Assembly: GCA_003584625.1 (NCBI GenBank)
Contig: AP017647.1
Location: 187,501-251,500, forward strand
Reading direction: 5' to 3'
Source: Methanothermobacter sp. MT-2
GTDB lineage: Archaea > Methanobacteriota > Methanobacteria > Methanobacteriales > DSM-23052
DNA: 64,000 bases
Part shown: in pieces, positions 20,089-29,549 of the stretch
Layout of the letters: the number at the start of each line of letters is the position of its first letter
Numbering within the stretch: the stretch's first letter is position 1
Notes under the pieces: generated by a model
Told to the model about the DNA's origin: nothing
What the model saw: the letters and a program-made list of their open reading frames with translations, nothing else
The model's database searches: none
Program-made: the position numbers and the translations under genes

Positions 20089-20490
20089 ATGAATATAATC
20101 ATAAGACCGGTTGGTATTGTAAAATCCCCTTATAAGGATGTTTCAGAGGCTCCGCCACAGGGGATATATGCCAGGGAGGATAGTGTCATCCATATTTTCT
20201 CGGAGTTTAAAGAGGCCTTGGATGGTATCATGAAATATAAACACTATTTCATCCTATATTGGATGGGTAGGGCTGAGCGCAACCTTCTCAAGGTCGTGCC
20301 AAGGGGTGGTGTGAAAAAGAGGGGTGTTTTTTCGACTAGAGCCCCTTCAAGGCCTAATCCGATAGGTTTGTGTCTTGTTGAACTGAGGAAGATGGAGGAT
20401 TGTGAGCTTACTGTAAGGGGTTTGGATGCTATTGACGGCTCCTATGTAATTGACATAAAACCCTATTTTAGGGATATAGATTCGCCCTAA
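20089..20490 (+). CDS. trmO: TsaA/TrmO-family tRNA N6-methyltransferase
   Basis: 133 residues. IIRPVGIVKSPYKD at the N-terminus, FSTRAPSRPNPIGLCLVEL in the middle and GLDAIDGSYVIDIKPY at the C-terminus are the hallmark blocks of the TsaA/TrmO beta-barrel, which uses SAM to methylate t6A37 in tRNA. Only the core domain is present, as in many archaea. ATG 20089 was chosen; TTG at 20083 is an alternative. Divergent from the rhamnose operon and convergent with flavodoxin. Confidence 0.85.
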   Translation: MNIIIRPVGIVKSPYKDVSEAPPQGIYAREDSVIHIFSEFKEALDGIMKYKHYFILYWMGRAERNLLKVVPRGGVKKRGVFSTRAPSRPNPIGLCLVELRKMEDCELTVRGLDAIDGSYVIDIKPYFRDIDSP

Positions 20491-20493
20491 ACC

Positions 20494-20964
20494 CTAATCT
20501 TTGAGATTTCCTATGAATGATTCTATTTTAGGATCATAGGCTTTCTCTTTTATCTCAGAGTCGGTAACATCTAGAGTAGCTACTGGTTCCTTTCCTGTTA
20601 TCTGTTTCATGGCCTCTATTGCTTTTTCAAAACCTGAGCCACCATATGTGCAGAAGAAGGCGACTTTCTTAAATTTTTCCTTGTTTTCTTTTAGGTAAGT
20701 TCTTATGGGAACTGATGGTCTACCTGCCCATATGGGTGTTCCGATGATCACAAGGTCGTAATCTCCAGGATCTTTACTATAGGGTTTTAGTTCCGTGTCT
20801 TTCTCTCTGATGGCTTGGTATCCTGATTTTAGGAATCCTATTATCCCTGTACGGTTTTGTGTATCCTCTATCTCTTCCATATCGCATCCGAGTTTTGATG
20901 CGATTTTCTTCCCGACTTCGCGGCTGTTCCCACTCCGCGAGTAATATACTATAAGAGTTTTCAT
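20494..20964 (-). CDS. Flavodoxin
   Basis: 156 residues. The FMN phosphate loop YYSRSGNSREVGKK follows the first strand; IIGTPIWAGRPSVPIRTYL and FFCTYGGSGFEKA contribute the isoalloxazine loops. A soluble single-electron carrier, or a small FMN-dependent oxidoreductase of the menaquinone-dependent protoporphyrinogen oxidase-like type. The promoter region upstream has TTTATATAAA near 20984-20996. Beyond it lies the structured stretch described separately. Confidence 0.85.
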   Translation of the reverse strand: MKTLIVYYSRSGNSREVGKKIASKLGCDMEEIEDTQNRTGIIGFLKSGYQAIREKDTELKPYSKDPGDYDLVIIGTPIWAGRPSVPIRTYLKENKEKFKKVAFFCTYGGSGFEKAIEAMKQITGKEPVATLDVTDSEIKEKAYDPKIESFIGNLKD

Positions 20965-21019
20965 CATAAAACAAAATTTTGTTTTTATTTTATATAAAAT
21001 TGTTTTGTAAGAACCCTAA

Positions 21020-21201
21020 TTTTTTTTAGTGTGTTATGGGCTCATCCACTAAAAAATTGTAAAGTGCAACTCACCCCCATATTGATATATGTGTGTGGGG
21101 GGTGTTTTAGGGGGGCTTCCAGAAGTCTGGGGGAAAATTGTGGGGGAGGTGATATTTTCCATCCTGGAAGCCTCCCTTTGCACTAAAAGAAGTAGTTTTT
21201 T
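21020..21201 (+). ncRNA. Candidate structured RNA with three-way junction
   Basis: No reading frame fits here, but nested complementarity is strong. An outer helix AGTGCAA (21063-21069) with TTGCACT (21178-21184) encloses helix CACCCCC (21072-21078)/GGGGGTG (21098-21104) and helix GGGGGGCTTCCAG (21110-21122)/CTGGAAGCCTCCC (21164-21176), 13 pairs with one G-U. Inside the last, GGAAAAT (21132-21138) pairs with ATTTTCC (21154-21160). A separate hairpin TTTTTTAGTG/CACTAAAAAA is at 21022-21056. TATATAAA lies about 25 bases upstream and a T6 run ends at 21201. The G-U pair favours the plus strand. Function unknown. Confidence 0.45.
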
Positions 21202-21250
21202 GGGGGGGTGAAATTGCATTCATTATCTCTACAGATTCTCATATATAAAC

Positions 21251-21802
21251 TTAACGGTTATGGTGGTGCTCCCTCACATGTTTAACAAGATGTCCTAGTT
21301 CATCCAAGATAATATCCAGACCCATCTCAACAGCATTAGGAGAGCCTGGAAGAGCTATGATAACAGAATCCTCATATATGCCAGCAGTGGCCCTGCTCAG
21401 GATGGCCCCAGCACCTAATATCTTATATGATTCGTGTCTGAAGATTTCTCCAAATCCTTCCAGTTCTTTTTTGAATATTCCCCTTAAGGTTTCGATTGTA
21501 ATATCCCTTTCACTGATACCGGTACCACCTGTTGTGAATATGACCATTGCCCCGTCTTCTATCATTTCATTAATTGTTGATATGAGACTCTTTGCATCAT
21601 CACCTATAAGCTTGTATCCTATAACCTTATACCTTTTATTTAAGTTTTCATAGAGTATTCTCCCTGAAATATCGGTGGATGGTGGTCTTTTAGCTTCTAC
21701 ATGTTCCTTGGCCTGGGAATCGCTTAAAGTTATGATGGCACATTTTATCAAGGATGGTGCCATTTTCCTATGCTCTTCCATAGTCCTGCTCTTCATACTC
21801 AT
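21251..21802 (-). CDS. moaB: Molybdenum cofactor biosynthesis protein MoaB
   Basis: 183 residues. The MoaB/Mog fold is marked by CAIITLSDSQ, FTTGGTGISERDITIE (MPT-binding loop) and IIALPGSPNAVEMGLD. It adenylylates molybdopterin for the Mo/W cofactor used by formylmethanofuran dehydrogenase and formate dehydrogenase. The ATG at 21802 has GGGGTGGAT at ideal spacing; the frame stays open to 22093 but the extra 97 residues are hydrophobic then basic, unlike any MoaB. The C-terminus ends in HHHNR. Single gene. Confidence 0.9.
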   Translation of the reverse strand: MSMKSRTMEEHRKMAPSLIKCAIITLSDSQAKEHVEAKRPPSTDISGRILYENLNKRYKVIGYKLIGDDAKSLISTINEMIEDGAMVIFTTGGTGISERDITIETLRGIFKKELEGFGEIFRHESYKILGAGAILSRATAGIYEDSVIIALPGSPNAVEMGLDIILDELGHLVKHVREHHHNR

Positions 21803-21882
21803 ATAAAATCCACCCCAATAATCTTTATCAGCTTTCCTAAAAAAATAGTAGATATGTGTTCTCATTGAATGGTGGGGGTAGG

Positions 21883-22017
21883 GTCTTTTTTTGGATTGGA
21901 GGCGGCTTCGATTCCAAATTGGACGACCAAAATAAGTTTGAATGTCCTGACCCCTACCCATATGATTATATGTTTCTAAGCATTTAAAAAGCTTTCGCCC
22001 AATCCAATAAAAAAGAC
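21883..22017. repeat. Long imperfect inverted repeat upstream of moaB
   Basis: GTCTTTTTTTGGATTGG (21883-21899) faces CCAATCC...AATAAAAAAGAC (21999-22017), about 17 bases per arm with small bulges, extended inward by GGCG (21901-21904)/CGCC (21996-21999). A second, overlapping pairing joins GGGTAGGG (21876-21883) to CCCTACCC near 21952-21959. It lies 80-215 bases before the moaB start, so it may fold in the moaB leader or be a small mobile-element remnant. Confidence 0.4.
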
Positions 22018-22319
22018 ATAAGAATCCTAAACCATAATAGAAGAACCAAAAACCACCCCCACAGCCAATCACAAGACTCAGTGAAAATTTCAACTGTTAA
22101 TCACCCTTATTCTCACCTTACAGCCCATAAAAATCCTGTTTCTACCGCCCAGATCCAACAGCTACCTTTACAAATATTTTCACACACCACCATATCAAGT
22201 TGCCCTTAACAAACAAAACGCTATAGATCATAAAAAAAATACTATATTGTACAATCCCCCACACACTCCTAACATCTAAGTTGGGGGATCCTTAACAAAA
22301 CAAAAATCGTATTAAAAAA
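22018..22319. other. Intergenic region with a C5/G5 hairpin before nob1
   Basis: About 300 bases without a gene (with 21803-22017, 517 bases in all). A TATA-like ACTATATTG near 22241 precedes ATCCCCCA (22254-22261)/TGGGGGAT (22282-22289), an 8-bp perfect stem with a 20-base loop that would lie in the nob1 leader. No ribosome binding site is visible immediately before the nob1 ATG. Confidence 0.4.
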
Positions 22320-22838
22320 ATGAAACTAGAAAAATATCATAAAATATTAGATTCCTCAGCATTCATAGGCGGATACACACCATCAGATGAAAAAAATTAT
22401 ACAATAGCCGAAGTCACCGAAGAACTAAAAGATCTAAAATCTAGAATACTCCTCGAAAAATCCCTAAAAGAAGGCAAACTCAAAATAATCAAACCCAAAA
22501 AAGAATACATCGAAAAAACAGAGAAACTCGCTAAAAAATCCGGTGACATCCTAAGACTATCAAAAACAGACAAAAAAATCATAGCACTAACACTACAACT
22601 AAAAAAAGAACTAAAAAATGTTATAATAATCACAGACGACTACTCCATCCAAAACATCATCAAAATCATAAAAGTACCATTCAAAAGCATCATAACACCT
22701 GGCATAAATGAAATATACCAATGGAAAAAAATCTGTATAGGCTGCAAAAAAACATACCCACACAACTACCCCTCAAAAAAATGCGAAATCTGCGGTTCAA
22801 AAATCATAAAAAAAAGAACAAAAAAAGGGAAACCATGA
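22320..22838 (+). CDS. nob1: rRNA maturation endonuclease Nob1
   Basis: 172 residues: an N-terminal PIN domain ([10 protein letters not shown] with the first Asp, then TVxE-like [18 protein letters not shown] and [10 protein letters not shown] with the later acidic residues) followed by a C-terminal zinc ribbon CIGCKKTYP...CEICGSKI and a basic tail. Nob1 cuts the 3' end of 16S rRNA in the pre-30S subunit. The stop overlaps the start of the DUF2117 gene (ATGA), so both are translated together. Confidence 0.9.
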   Translation: MKLEKYHKILDSSAFIGGYTPSDEKNYTIAEVTEELKDLKSRILLEKSLKEGKLKIIKPKKEYIEKTEKLAKKSGDILRLSKTDKKIIALTLQLKKELKNVIIITDDYSIQNIIKIIKVPFKSIITPGINEIYQWKKICIGCKKTYPHNYPSKKCEICGSKIIKKRTKKGKP

Positions 22839-23956
22839 AAATCGGTGTAGTAGTACACGGCCCCCAAATCGTAGACTCAGGATACGCCCTCAAAATAATA
22901 AAATTCCTAAAAAAATATGGGAAAGTCAAAGCACTACTCGGAGGCACAATGGGAAGAACAGCAGTCTACGACGCCCACCTAGAAAACCTAATCGACATCT
23001 CCAAAAAAAGACTCCCAAGCCAATCCATAGACAAACTCGCAAAAGAAGGCCACGACATAATCTTCCTACTCAACTATGGAAAATCAAGGATCACAGGCCA
23101 CGGATTCGGCTACAAAGTATTCAAAAAATCCAAGACAAAACCAAAACTTATACAAATCGAAAGACCAGGTGAAAAAGACGGTACAGTAATCCCTTGGCAC
23201 AAATCAGTGAAAAACCTAGCAGAGGAAATAGCAGAAAAACTAAACCTCCAACTAGTCAAACCAGAAACAATAAAAAAAGAAATAATCAAAGACACCCCAG
23301 ACGCGCTAAAACAACCAGGGAAAGTATACAGGAGACTAGTAGGAGTATCCAAGGGAGAGAACATCTTTGTAAACGGTATCGTTATAGGGAAGGCCACATC
23401 AGATGAAGTCATCCTAGTAGCAGAAGATAGATGGATAAAAAAGATAATCGGAGGCCAACTAAAAAAACATGGAATAGAAAAACTAGGACCAGTAAACCTA
23501 GAAGATGCTATAATCAAAACAGGACTCCTCAGAAGATCAGATAAAGTCAAACCAAGGAAAGTGAAATCAAGAAAACCCAAAAAGAAACTTAAAGTAGCAT
23601 TCCTAGACCATGCAGCGGAAGACATCTACAAACTAAAAAACTCTGATCTTGTTGTGACAATAGGAGACGATACAAGCCTAGTAGCCGCCGACATACTCTA
23701 CAGGTTTGATGTGCCAATCATTGGAATAACAGACGGAGACATTGACAAGGTAGTGGAAAAAGGCTTCAAAACAAGAGGATCCACAATAATAGAATTCGAA
23801 AAAGGATGGGATGACATAATAGGCCGCGAAATTTTTAAGAAAATCTTCAAGAAAAAACACACCATCGAAATAGAAAATATAGAAAATTTTAAAAAGAAGA
23901 TACTAGAGATTATAGATAATATTAATGTCAATTATCTCATAAAAGAAATAAAATAA
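22835..23956 (+). CDS. DUF2117 family protein
   Basis: 373 residues. The N-terminus [19 protein letters not shown] is characteristic of the DUF2117 proteins of methanogens. There follows a mixed alpha/beta region with a linker rich in Lys/Arg ([17 protein letters not shown]) and a second Rossmann-like part ([28 protein letters not shown]). No function is known. ATG 22835 is preceded by GGGA and overlaps the nob1 stop; the longer open frame upstream is merely nob1 out of frame. The marker-gene operon begins 20 bases later. Confidence 0.8.
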   Translation: MKIGVVVHGPQIVDSGYALKIIKFLKKYGKVKALLGGTMGRTAVYDAHLENLIDISKKRLPSQSIDKLAKEGHDIIFLLNYGKSRITGHGFGYKVFKKSKTKPKLIQIERPGEKDGTVIPWHKSVKNLAEEIAEKLNLQLVKPETIKKEIIKDTPDALKQPGKVYRRLVGVSKGENIFVNGIVIGKATSDEVILVAEDRWIKKIIGGQLKKHGIEKLGPVNLEDAIIKTGLLRRSDKVKPRKVKSRKPKKKLKVAFLDHAAEDIYKLKNSDLVVTIGDDTSLVAADILYRFDVPIIGITDGDIDKVVEKGFKTRGSTIIEFEKGWDDIIGREIFKKIFKKKHTIEIENIENFKKKILEIIDNINVNYLIKEIK

Positions 23957-23975
23957 TCCCATTTGAGGTGGGCTC

Positions 23976-24968
23976 TTGGACCTAGACTCAATTATACAAA
24001 CCATAAAAAACTATGAGGGTATAACAAGAAAAAAACCCATAAAAGAAGTTGTAAATCTACTCAATGACGTTGACAAAGTATCAGGTAAAACATATATTAG
24101 TTTTGGCGATGACGCATCCGCAATACGCCTCGGAAACGGAAAACTACTCCTAATAGCCGCGGATGGCATCTGGGGGAAACTAATGGAAGCAGACCCACAC
24201 TGGGCCGGCTACTGTTCAGTACTAGTAAACGTCAACGACATCGCAGCAATGGGAGGAAAACCCATCGGAATGGTCAATGTACTATCAGTCAAAGACAAAA
24301 AAACCTGCCAAAAAGTCATGGAAGGCATAAGAGAAGGCGTGGAAAAATTCGGAGTACCCATGGTAGGAGGCCACATACACCCAGACACACCCTACAATGC
24401 CCTAGACGTCTCAATAACAGGCATAGTCTCCGAAGATGCTATAATAACAAGCTGCAATGCAAAACCCGGAGACAAGATAATAATAGCCATAGACCTAGAC
24501 GGCAGACAACACCCAAACTTCCCACTCAACTGGGACACAACAAGCCACAAAGAACCAGAACTCGTAAAAGCCCAGATAAAAATCATGGAAGAACTCGCAT
24601 CAAAAAAACTCCTAACCGCAGGAAAAGACATAAGCAACCCAGGAACATTAGGAACCCTCGGAATGCTACTAGAAGCATCAAATGTAGGTGCAACAGTCCA
24701 ACTAGAAAAAATCCCAAGGAAAAAGAACATCAAATGGGAAGACTGGCTACGACTATACCCAGGCGCCGGCTTCGTCCTCACAACAAAACCAGAAAACACA
24801 AAAGAATGCATAGAACTACTAGAATCAGTTAACATAACCTCAACCATCGCAGGGGAAATAATAACCGAAAAAAAACTTTACATCACCCTCAATAACGAGA
24901 AAAAGACACTATTTGATTTTGAAAAAGACCTAATAATGGGAATAGAAGAAAAAACCCAAAAATATTAA
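23976..24968 (+). CDS. Methanogenesis marker protein 2 (AIR synthase-related)
   Basis: 330 residues of the PurM/SelD-like ATP-binding family: [28 protein letters not shown] and [21 protein letters not shown] correspond to the AIR-synthase ATP-binding blocks. The variant is the one restricted to methanogens (methanogenesis marker 2). The reaction is unknown; relatives use ATP to activate a carbonyl or selenide. It starts at TTG with GAGGTGG upstream, 19 bases after the DUF2117 gene, and leads the marker-gene series. Confidence 0.88.
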   Translation: MDLDSIIQTIKNYEGITRKKPIKEVVNLLNDVDKVSGKTYISFGDDASAIRLGNGKLLLIAADGIWGKLMEADPHWAGYCSVLVNVNDIAAMGGKPIGMVNVLSVKDKKTCQKVMEGIREGVEKFGVPMVGGHIHPDTPYNALDVSITGIVSEDAIITSCNAKPGDKIIIAIDLDGRQHPNFPLNWDTTSHKEPELVKAQIKIMEELASKKLLTAGKDISNPGTLGTLGMLLEASNVGATVQLEKIPRKKNIKWEDWLRLYPGAGFVLTTKPENTKECIELLESVNITSTIAGEIITEKKLYITLNNEKKTLFDFEKDLIMGIEEKTQKY

Positions 24969-24984
24969 AGATGGGGGAGAAAAA

Positions 24985-26523
24985 TTGCTAATAAAAATTA
25001 ACGGCCAAGAAATCGAACTACCCGAAGGCTCCACGGTAAAGGACGCCATAAAAGCCACAAAAGCCCCCCACATAAAAGGTTCGGTCATAAGCGTCATAAA
25101 AGGAAAAGAAGAATTCGAAAAACACATAAACAAATACAAGATCAAAACAACAGCCGGCAGCATCATAATCGAAATACTAGAAGACGAAAAAATCACCCCA
25201 CTAATAAAAGCCTGGAGAAAAAACTACAAAAAATTCAACGGCCAAAGAATAAGATGGACAACACCAGACGAAGTCGCAATAGGCCCAATAAAAACAGAAC
25301 TCGAACCAACACACAAAGAATTCCAATACAACAAAAACGAGGTAATACTAAGCCTCTCAGGCTTCAGCCCAGAATCCACACATGTAATATTCAGCAAAGA
25401 CCAGCACAAAGCCATATACGGAGCCCCACCACACAATCGAGGAGTATTCGCAAAAATAATAGGTGGCATGAGAACACTACTACTACTCACAGAAGACGAC
25501 CACATCAAAGAAGTCAAACCCATAATAGAACGCAGAAGCATAGTGAAAAGCGCCGCAGTAACAGACCTCAACACCATACTAAAAGATGGAAACCAAGTAT
25601 TCACCTACGTCAAAGTAAAACCCGACAAAAAATCTCCAGAGTCAGTCGAACACTTCTTCTCACTACTAGAAGACGGTAAAGTCAAAGTAGACTACGAATC
25701 CAATTCATTCATAGGATTCTACGCACTAGAAGGGATCAAAAAGGGTGTTGAACGCATAGAACAGAGAAAAAGGGGTACCGTAACCCTCAGAAACAGGGGC
25801 CGCGGCGTCGGACGCGTATACATCTACAGAGAAGACAGAGTCTCAACACCATCACACAACTACATAGGAACAGTCCAAAAAGGAATGGAACTAGTAGACA
25901 TAGCAAGAAAAGGAGACCACATAACAATAAAATGCGAACCAGGCCGAATAATGACAGTAAACATGACACAAAAACAAGCAGAAGAATACCTCCAAGAACA
26001 CCACATAAAACAAATAAGAGACGGTCTAAAAGACGACAAAGCCATCATAGTAAAACAAGAACCAAAATACACAATGGACATCCTAAAAGAAAAAAAAGTC
26101 AAAACATTCGGCATAGAAAAAGACAAACTAATAGAAATAGAAATGGATGAAAAAGCACCACGCTCAACATGGTACTTCAAAAAAATCTCAGGACTAGTAG
26201 ACTCACCAATAGGATCCATGAAAGTACACTTCGCATTCCCAGGAATGAAAGTAGTAATGTTCGAAGGAGATAAAACCGAAGCAAAAGGCATAGTACCAGA
26301 AAACACACCCACAAAATGCGTTAAAGCAGGCGAAATAGGAGTGACAAACATGTCACGCCACCACGTAGGCCTAATAGGAGTGCGGCTCGAAGACAACGAC
26401 GAATTCGGCCCAACAGGCGAACCATTCAACGCAACAAACATAATAGGAAAAGTAACAAAAGGCCTGAAAAACATTGAAAAATTCAAAGAAGGAGACACAG
26501 TCTATGTTAGAGAAAAAAAATGA
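24985..26523 (+). CDS. Methanogenesis marker protein 3
   Basis: 512 residues. The N-terminal 65 residues resemble a ubiquitin-like ThiS/MoaD fold ([18 protein letters not shown]), and the rest contains the duplicated cyclophilin-like region of marker 3 ([34 protein letters not shown]). Marker 3 is reported in the methyl-coenzyme M reductase activation assembly. TTG start with GGGGGAGA upstream. Its end overlaps the marker 6 gene by 20 bases, so translation is coupled. Confidence 0.88.
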   Translation: MLIKINGQEIELPEGSTVKDAIKATKAPHIKGSVISVIKGKEEFEKHINKYKIKTTAGSIIIEILEDEKITPLIKAWRKNYKKFNGQRIRWTTPDEVAIGPIKTELEPTHKEFQYNKNEVILSLSGFSPESTHVIFSKDQHKAIYGAPPHNRGVFAKIIGGMRTLLLLTEDDHIKEVKPIIERRSIVKSAAVTDLNTILKDGNQVFTYVKVKPDKKSPESVEHFFSLLEDGKVKVDYESNSFIGFYALEGIKKGVERIEQRKRGTVTLRNRGRGVGRVYIYREDRVSTPSHNYIGTVQKGMELVDIARKGDHITIKCEPGRIMTVNMTQKQAEEYLQEHHIKQIRDGLKDDKAIIVKQEPKYTMDILKEKKVKTFGIEKDKLIEIEMDEKAPRSTWYFKKISGLVDSPIGSMKVHFAFPGMKVVMFEGDKTEAKGIVPENTPTKCVKAGEIGVTNMSRHHVGLIGVRLEDNDEFGPTGEPFNATNIIGKVTKGLKNIEKFKEGDTVYVREKK

Positions 26524-26938
26524 ATCCACAAGGATGATAATACTAGGGCCGCATGCAAACCTAAGCCCAGCAGAACTCGTACAAAAAATCCACATGATGG
26601 GCCTGCCACTCACGATAAAATCCACCTGCTATGGTGCGCTAATCCACGGAGAAAAAGAACTCGTGGAAAGAGCCGCCAAGGAAATAAGAGAACTCGACCC
26701 AAACAACATCTTTTTAAAAGACAGAGGATTCCCACCAGGAGACCCTAGAAGGTGCAGAGCACACAGAGGAGGTGCAAGAGAAGGCTTCCACCAACTCGAA
26801 AAAGAATTCAAACTACTAGGACATGTCAGCGAAGCCCTCTCCAAACCACAAAAAGTAAGCCTCCTCGAAAAAAAGAAAATAGACCCTGACACCTTCAAAG
26901 AAATCGCAGACAATATAATAAAGAAAAAGAGGGTTTAA
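26504..26938 (+). CDS. Methanogenesis marker protein 6
   Basis: 144 residues. Conserved blocks [30 protein letters not shown] and the strongly conserved [22 protein letters not shown] identify marker 6. A cysteine in each of the two latter blocks could bind a metal or cluster. GGAG is 9 bases before ATG 26504, which lies inside the end of marker 3; the frame is also open upstream but without a better start. Universal among methanogens and of unknown biochemical role. Confidence 0.85.
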   Translation: MLEKKNESTRMIILGPHANLSPAELVQKIHMMGLPLTIKSTCYGALIHGEKELVERAAKEIRELDPNNIFLKDRGFPPGDPRRCRAHRGGAREGFHQLEKEFKLLGHVSEALSKPQKVSLLEKKKIDPDTFKEIADNIIKKKRV

Positions 26939-26939
26939 A

Positions 26940-27305
26940 ATGGAAATAACCCCATCCTCAACCGGAAAAGAACTTGAAGAACTCGCAACCTCTATACACG
27001 AACTTGTAGGACGCCTCCCACTCACAATAAGAACCAGAGAAAAAAAAGGCCTCAGAATAGAAGAAGGAAAAATACTAGACTATAACTACACTGGACCAGT
27101 CCTCGAAAAAGTCCTCAAAACAGGGAAAACCGCGAGAGAAATTCCAGAAAAAGGACCATACAAGGGCACGCCAGTCATAGTAGTCCCCCTAAAAGAAAAA
27201 GGAGAAATCATAGGCGCAATAGGCATCGTAGATATAACAAAGGGCATATTCACAGACATCAGAGAAATCTCAAGAAGACCAACAAAAACAAAAAGGGAGG
27301 ATTAA
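26940..27305 (+). CDS. DUF2111 domain protein
   Basis: 121 residues. TGKELEELATSIHELVGRLP and the end GTPVIVVPLKEKGEIIGAIGIVDITKG look like a small sensor-type (GAF/PAS-like) alpha/beta domain and match the DUF2111 family found in methanogen marker-gene clusters. No catalytic residue is obvious. It starts one base after the marker 6 stop and is followed at 3 bases by marker 5. Its role in the cluster is unknown. Confidence 0.75.
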   Translation: MEITPSSTGKELEELATSIHELVGRLPLTIRTREKKGLRIEEGKILDYNYTGPVLEKVLKTGKTAREIPEKGPYKGTPVIVVPLKEKGEIIGAIGIVDITKGIFTDIREISRRPTKTKRED

Positions 27306-27308
27306 ACA

Positions 27309-27755
27309 TTGAAAGTAGCAATATTCCCCCCAAACTCCCTCATACTAGCAGATCTCGTGGAAAGAAAAGGCCACGAACCCCTAATCTTACAAAAAGAGAT
27401 AAGGAAAAAGGTAACAGACCCGGAAATCGACTCGCCACCATTCAACATAACCCAAGAAGACCCCATAAAAGGACTTAAATACGCGGCCATAGAAGTTCCA
27501 TCAGGCGTGAGAGGGCGCATGTCAATATTCGGCCCCCTAATCGAAGAAGCTGACGCGGCCATCATCATGGAAGACGCGCCATTCGGTTTCGGTTGCATGG
27601 GATGCTCAAGAACCAATGAACTCTGCGTATACTACCTAAGGCAAAAAAACATACCAATACTAGAATTAAAGTATCCCACGAGTCGAGAAGAAACAATAGA
27701 ACTTGTTAACAAGATAAACACATTTCTAGATGAATTGGAGGCTGAAAATGGTTAA
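27309..27755 (+). CDS. Methanogenesis marker protein 5
   Basis: 148 residues. [39 protein letters not shown] and the cysteine-containing [21 protein letters not shown] are characteristic of marker 5; the CxxC motif could hold a metal or cluster. Starts at TTG after a GGGAGG site. The 3' end overlaps the marker 15 gene by 8 bases and contains its GGAGG ribosome binding site. Confidence 0.87.
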   Translation: MKVAIFPPNSLILADLVERKGHEPLILQKEIRKKVTDPEIDSPPFNITQEDPIKGLKYAAIEVPSGVRGRMSIFGPLIEEADAAIIMEDAPFGFGCMGCSRTNELCVYYLRQKNIPILELKYPTSREETIELVNKINTFLDELEAENG

Positions 27756-28980
27756 AATAGCCCAAATATCATGCGGCACAGAATACAGCGGCGTTCAAAA
27801 AGAGATAGAAAAAGCTGCTGAAACCTTCGGAGCCGAGATAATCATCCCAGAAACAGACCTAGACTATATAGAAGAGGCATATGAAAAATTCGGCTTCGAA
27901 TGTGCAAGTTCAGGTATAAAACTGATGATAGCAAGGGCAATGTCAGTCGTTGAAGGAAGAACAGACGCCGACGCAGTCTTCATAGCAACATGTTTCAGAT
28001 GCGCCGAAGGAGCCCTCGTAAGAAACGAAATAAGAAGATTCATCCAACAAAACACAAGGCTGCCAGTAGTAACCTACTCATTCACAGAAAGAACCAAAGC
28101 AGACGAACTATTCATTAGAATGGAAGCACTCTCAACCATAGTATCAAGAAAAAGCATACTAGCAAGAGAAAAACAAGAAGGTCTCACACTAGGAATAGAC
28201 TCAGGCTCAACAACCACAAAAGTAGTTCTAATGGAAAACAACGAAATCATAGGCACAGGATGGATACCCACAACAGACGTTATAAACTCGGCGGAAGAAG
28301 GCATGAAAGAAGCCTTCAAGGAAACAGACTACAAAATTGAAGACATCGAAGGCATGGGAGTCACAGGATACGGTAGACTCACCATAGGAAGACGATTCAA
28401 CGCAGACCTAATACAAGAAGAACTAAGCGTCAACTCAAAAGGCGCAGTATTCCTAGCAAACCACCAAAAAGGCGAAGCAACAGTCATAGACATAGGAGGA
28501 ATGGACAACAAAGTCATAACAGTACACGACAGCATACCAGACAACTTCACAATGGGAGGAATCTGCGCAGGAGCCTCAGGAAGATTCCTAGAGATAACAG
28601 CACGCAGACTAGGAGTAGACATAACAGAACTAGGCTCACTCGCCATCAAAGGAGACTACCATAGAGCACCCCTAGACAGCTACTGCATAGTATTCGGAAT
28701 CCAAGACCTTGTAACAGCACTGGCAGCAGGAAGCAGCCGGGAAGACGTGGCAGCAGCAGCCTGCCACTCAGTAGCAGAACAAGTCTACGAACAACAACTC
28801 CAAGAAATCGACGTAAGAGAACCCGTAATACAAGTAGGTGGCACATCACTCATCGAAGGTCTAGTAGAAGCCATGAGCGACATACTAGGAGGCATAGACA
28901 TAATAGTACCAGAAAACTCCCAATACATAGGAGCGGTTGGAGCAGCCCTACTCGTATCAGGCATGGCAAAAATAGAATAG
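27748..28980 (+). CDS. Methanogenesis marker protein 15 (BcrAD-type ATPase)
   Basis: 410 residues. The C-terminal two thirds is an ASKHA/BadF-BcrAD ATPase: [17 protein letters not shown] (phosphate-1), [14 protein letters not shown] (phosphate-2), [18 protein letters not shown] (cysteine-containing family signature) and [10 protein letters not shown] (adenosine motif). Such ATPases drive low-potential electrons onto a metal centre, as in 2-hydroxyacyl-CoA dehydratase activators. The N-terminal 140 residues carry [11 protein letters not shown], another possible cluster site. The likely function is ATP-driven reduction in MCR activation. GGAGG precedes ATG 27748. Confidence 0.9.
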   Translation: MVKIAQISCGTEYSGVQKEIEKAAETFGAEIIIPETDLDYIEEAYEKFGFECASSGIKLMIARAMSVVEGRTDADAVFIATCFRCAEGALVRNEIRRFIQQNTRLPVVTYSFTERTKADELFIRMEALSTIVSRKSILAREKQEGLTLGIDSGSTTTKVVLMENNEIIGTGWIPTTDVINSAEEGMKEAFKETDYKIEDIEGMGVTGYGRLTIGRRFNADLIQEELSVNSKGAVFLANHQKGEATVIDIGGMDNKVITVHDSIPDNFTMGGICAGASGRFLEITARRLGVDITELGSLAIKGDYHRAPLDSYCIVFGIQDLVTALAAGSSREDVAAAACHSVAEQVYEQQLQEIDVREPVIQVGGTSLIEGLVEAMSDILGGIDIIVPENSQYIGAVGAALLVSGMAKIE

Positions 28981-28989
28981 GGGAAAAGA

Positions 28990-29544
28990 ATGAAAATAGA
29001 ATGCTATGACCGAGAAGGCGCCGAAGCATACGAACTCGTAGTAAAACAGGTACTCCAAGACCTCCAACTTGGAAGAGCAGTAGATGACCTGAGAATATTC
29101 GCAGACCCCAGAGAACCAGTCTTCATAATAGCGGTCAAATTCGCAAAAGCAGCATCCCCAATCTACCTAGAGGACATGGCAATACCAGAATACGACAAGG
29201 AAGAAAACAAACTCCACCTACGCATAACAGATGAAACATACCTCCCAGAATTACTGGAAAAACTCTGGAAACTAGAAGGAAGAGAAAAAATACAACAACC
29301 AACAAGATTCGAAATCATAATCGAAAACCCAACCACCAAACTGGAAGGTTTAATGGTCCATGACCCCCAGGAAACCCTTAAAAAGAAAATATATGACGCA
29401 ATCTTCAGGATAATACCCGAGGGCTTCCGCGTCATAAGAGACATCTCCCAGGACAATATCATTGCAATGGTATGCACAGACGAACTACTCAACGATAAAT
29501 GGATAAAAAAAGCCCATAAAATAACAGAAGAGATAAGGAGTTGA
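28990..29544 (+). CDS. Methanogenesis marker protein 17
   Basis: 184 residues, without cysteines in the first half, with IECYDREGAEAYELVVKQVL, DPREPVFIIAVKF and DAIFRIIPEGFRVIRDISQD as conserved blocks. Marker 17 is reported as part of the MCR activation complex. It begins 9 bases after marker 15, and its stop is 5 bases before the nifB start. Predicted soluble and structural rather than catalytic. Confidence 0.87.
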   Translation: MKIECYDREGAEAYELVVKQVLQDLQLGRAVDDLRIFADPREPVFIIAVKFAKAASPIYLEDMAIPEYDKEENKLHLRITDETYLPELLEKLWKLEGREKIQQPTRFEIIIENPTTKLEGLMVHDPQETLKKKIYDAIFRIIPEGFRVIRDISQDNIIAMVCTDELLNDKWIKKAHKITEEIRS

Positions 29545-29549
29545 ATAGG

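Noticed and set aside
21886-21930. tRNA-like T arm (GGCTTCGATTCC) near 21901
   Set aside because: Stem bases do not pair and no acceptor or anticodon arm is found.
21803-22093. N-terminal extension of moaB (97 residues)
   Set aside because: Hydrophobic then basic sequence unlike any MoaB, and the ATG at 21802 has an ideal GGGGTGGAT site.
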